Shown: positions 12,861-12,979 of the stretch, piece by piece
Numbering within the stretch: the first letter of the stretch is position 1
Layout of the letters: each line of letters opens with the position of its first letter
Notes under the pieces: model-generated
Told to the model about the DNA's origin: nothing
The model's input: the letters and a program-made list of their open reading frames with translations, nothing else
The model's database searches: none
Position numbers and translations under genes: made by a program
Assembly: GCA_029987235.1 (NCBI GenBank)
Contig: DALTWF010000037.1
Span: 1-12,979 of the forward strand
DNA from: Methanocorpusculum sp.
GTDB lineage: Archaea; Halobacteriota; Methanomicrobia; Methanomicrobiales; Methanocorpusculaceae
DNA length: 12,979 bases
Direction of reading: 5' to 3'

Positions 12861-12979
12861 GCACAGCCGGCTCAGGAAAGGTCTGAGGGCTTTAGCCCGA
12901 AGACATGAGCCAGCTATGCTGGCGAAAGCCGGTCTGATTAGCGAAGCCGGAAGCGGTCAGCTTGCTGTCCGCGTCCGTG
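12861..12979 (+). other. Cluster of small GC-rich hairpins, possible structured ncRNA or repeat element (runs off window)
   Basis: Hairpins follow one another closely. The first pairs 12881-12884 with 12901-12904 and 12887-12890 with 12895-12898, the two parts joined by facing GA/GA dinucleotides able to form tandem sheared G-A pairs, with a TTTA loop. The second is GCCAGC-TAT-GCTGGC (12909-12923). The third pairs GCGG 12953-12956 with CCGC 12969-12972 around an inner CAG/CTG. An outer helix, 12869-12874 with 12906-12911, competes with the second hairpin. AGCCGG recurs at 12865, 12927 and 12945, and in the loop of the neighbouring stem-loop at 12778. With the repeats to its left this makes up the 446-bp gene-free stretch after uraA; no convincing coding frame is present on either strand. 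Confidence 0.5.

Noticed and set aside
12870..12904. Resemblance of AGGAAAGGTCTGAG to the RNase P RNA core (GAGGAAAGUC)
   Set aside because: The match is short and imperfect, and no other conserved RNase P block is visible before the window ends.
12892..12978. Minus-strand frame open from the right edge
   Set aside because: It has only about 29 codons, ends inside the hairpin cluster and has low-complexity translation without family features.

Overview
The window looks like chromosomal DNA from a euryarchaeal methanogen, most likely of the Methanomicrobiales (Methanocorpusculum is my best guess, from overall gene style, not proven). The archaeal signs are a Tsr3 rRNA-modifying enzyme, an NfeD/stomatin pair, a CbiZ corrinoid-salvage amidohydrolase, TATA-type boxes about 25 bp before predicted transcript starts, many leaderless or nearly leaderless genes, and oligo-T terminators. 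No phage, IS element, CRISPR array, tRNA or rRNA gene was seen.

Layout. At 64-564 (-) lies tsr3, divergent from an nfeD-slipin membrane operon (649-2169, +). A minus-strand block follows: a GNAT acetyltransferase (2183-2728), then an apparent three-gene operon reading leftward, iron-sulfur flavoprotein (4364-4963), an unrecognised 184-residue protein (3807-4361) and an EamA-type exporter (2877-3785), closed by a strong hairpin. A 188-bp divergent spacer with a G-quadruplex-type motif and a long imperfect inverted repeat separates this operon from a plus-strand pair: a small basic protein (5152-5451) and CbiZ fused to a cysteine-rich small domain (5457-6374). Three 23-bp direct repeats lie between cbiZ and a convergent MFS-like permease (6496-7758, -). 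A bacterial-type threonyl-tRNA synthetase without a TGS domain (7881-9641, +) is followed by an SDR oxidoreductase (9704-10474, +). The SDR gene converges on upp (10514-11143, -) with a shared perfect hairpin between them. upp is divergent from the uracil permease gene uraA (11253-12533, +).

How the genes work together. UraA imports uracil and Upp converts it to UMP. Their divergent promoters flank a 15-bp palindrome abutting the uraA TATA box, so joint control by uracil or UMP supply is a reasonable inference. NfeD and the slipin form a known membrane-microdomain pair. CbiZ salvages cobinamide for the corrinoid cofactor that methanogens need.

The most unusual part is the right edge (12534-12979). 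This 446-bp stretch has no credible gene. It contains an oligo-T terminator, a candidate promoter, a 30-bp-period tandem repeat with T/A-tract hairpins, a 22-bp-arm stem-loop, and a cluster of small GC-rich hairpins sharing a GCGA(A)GCCGG motif. It may be a structured non-coding RNA or an uncharacterised repeat element, and it runs off the window. This is the best candidate for something undescribed, but it rests on sequence reading alone.
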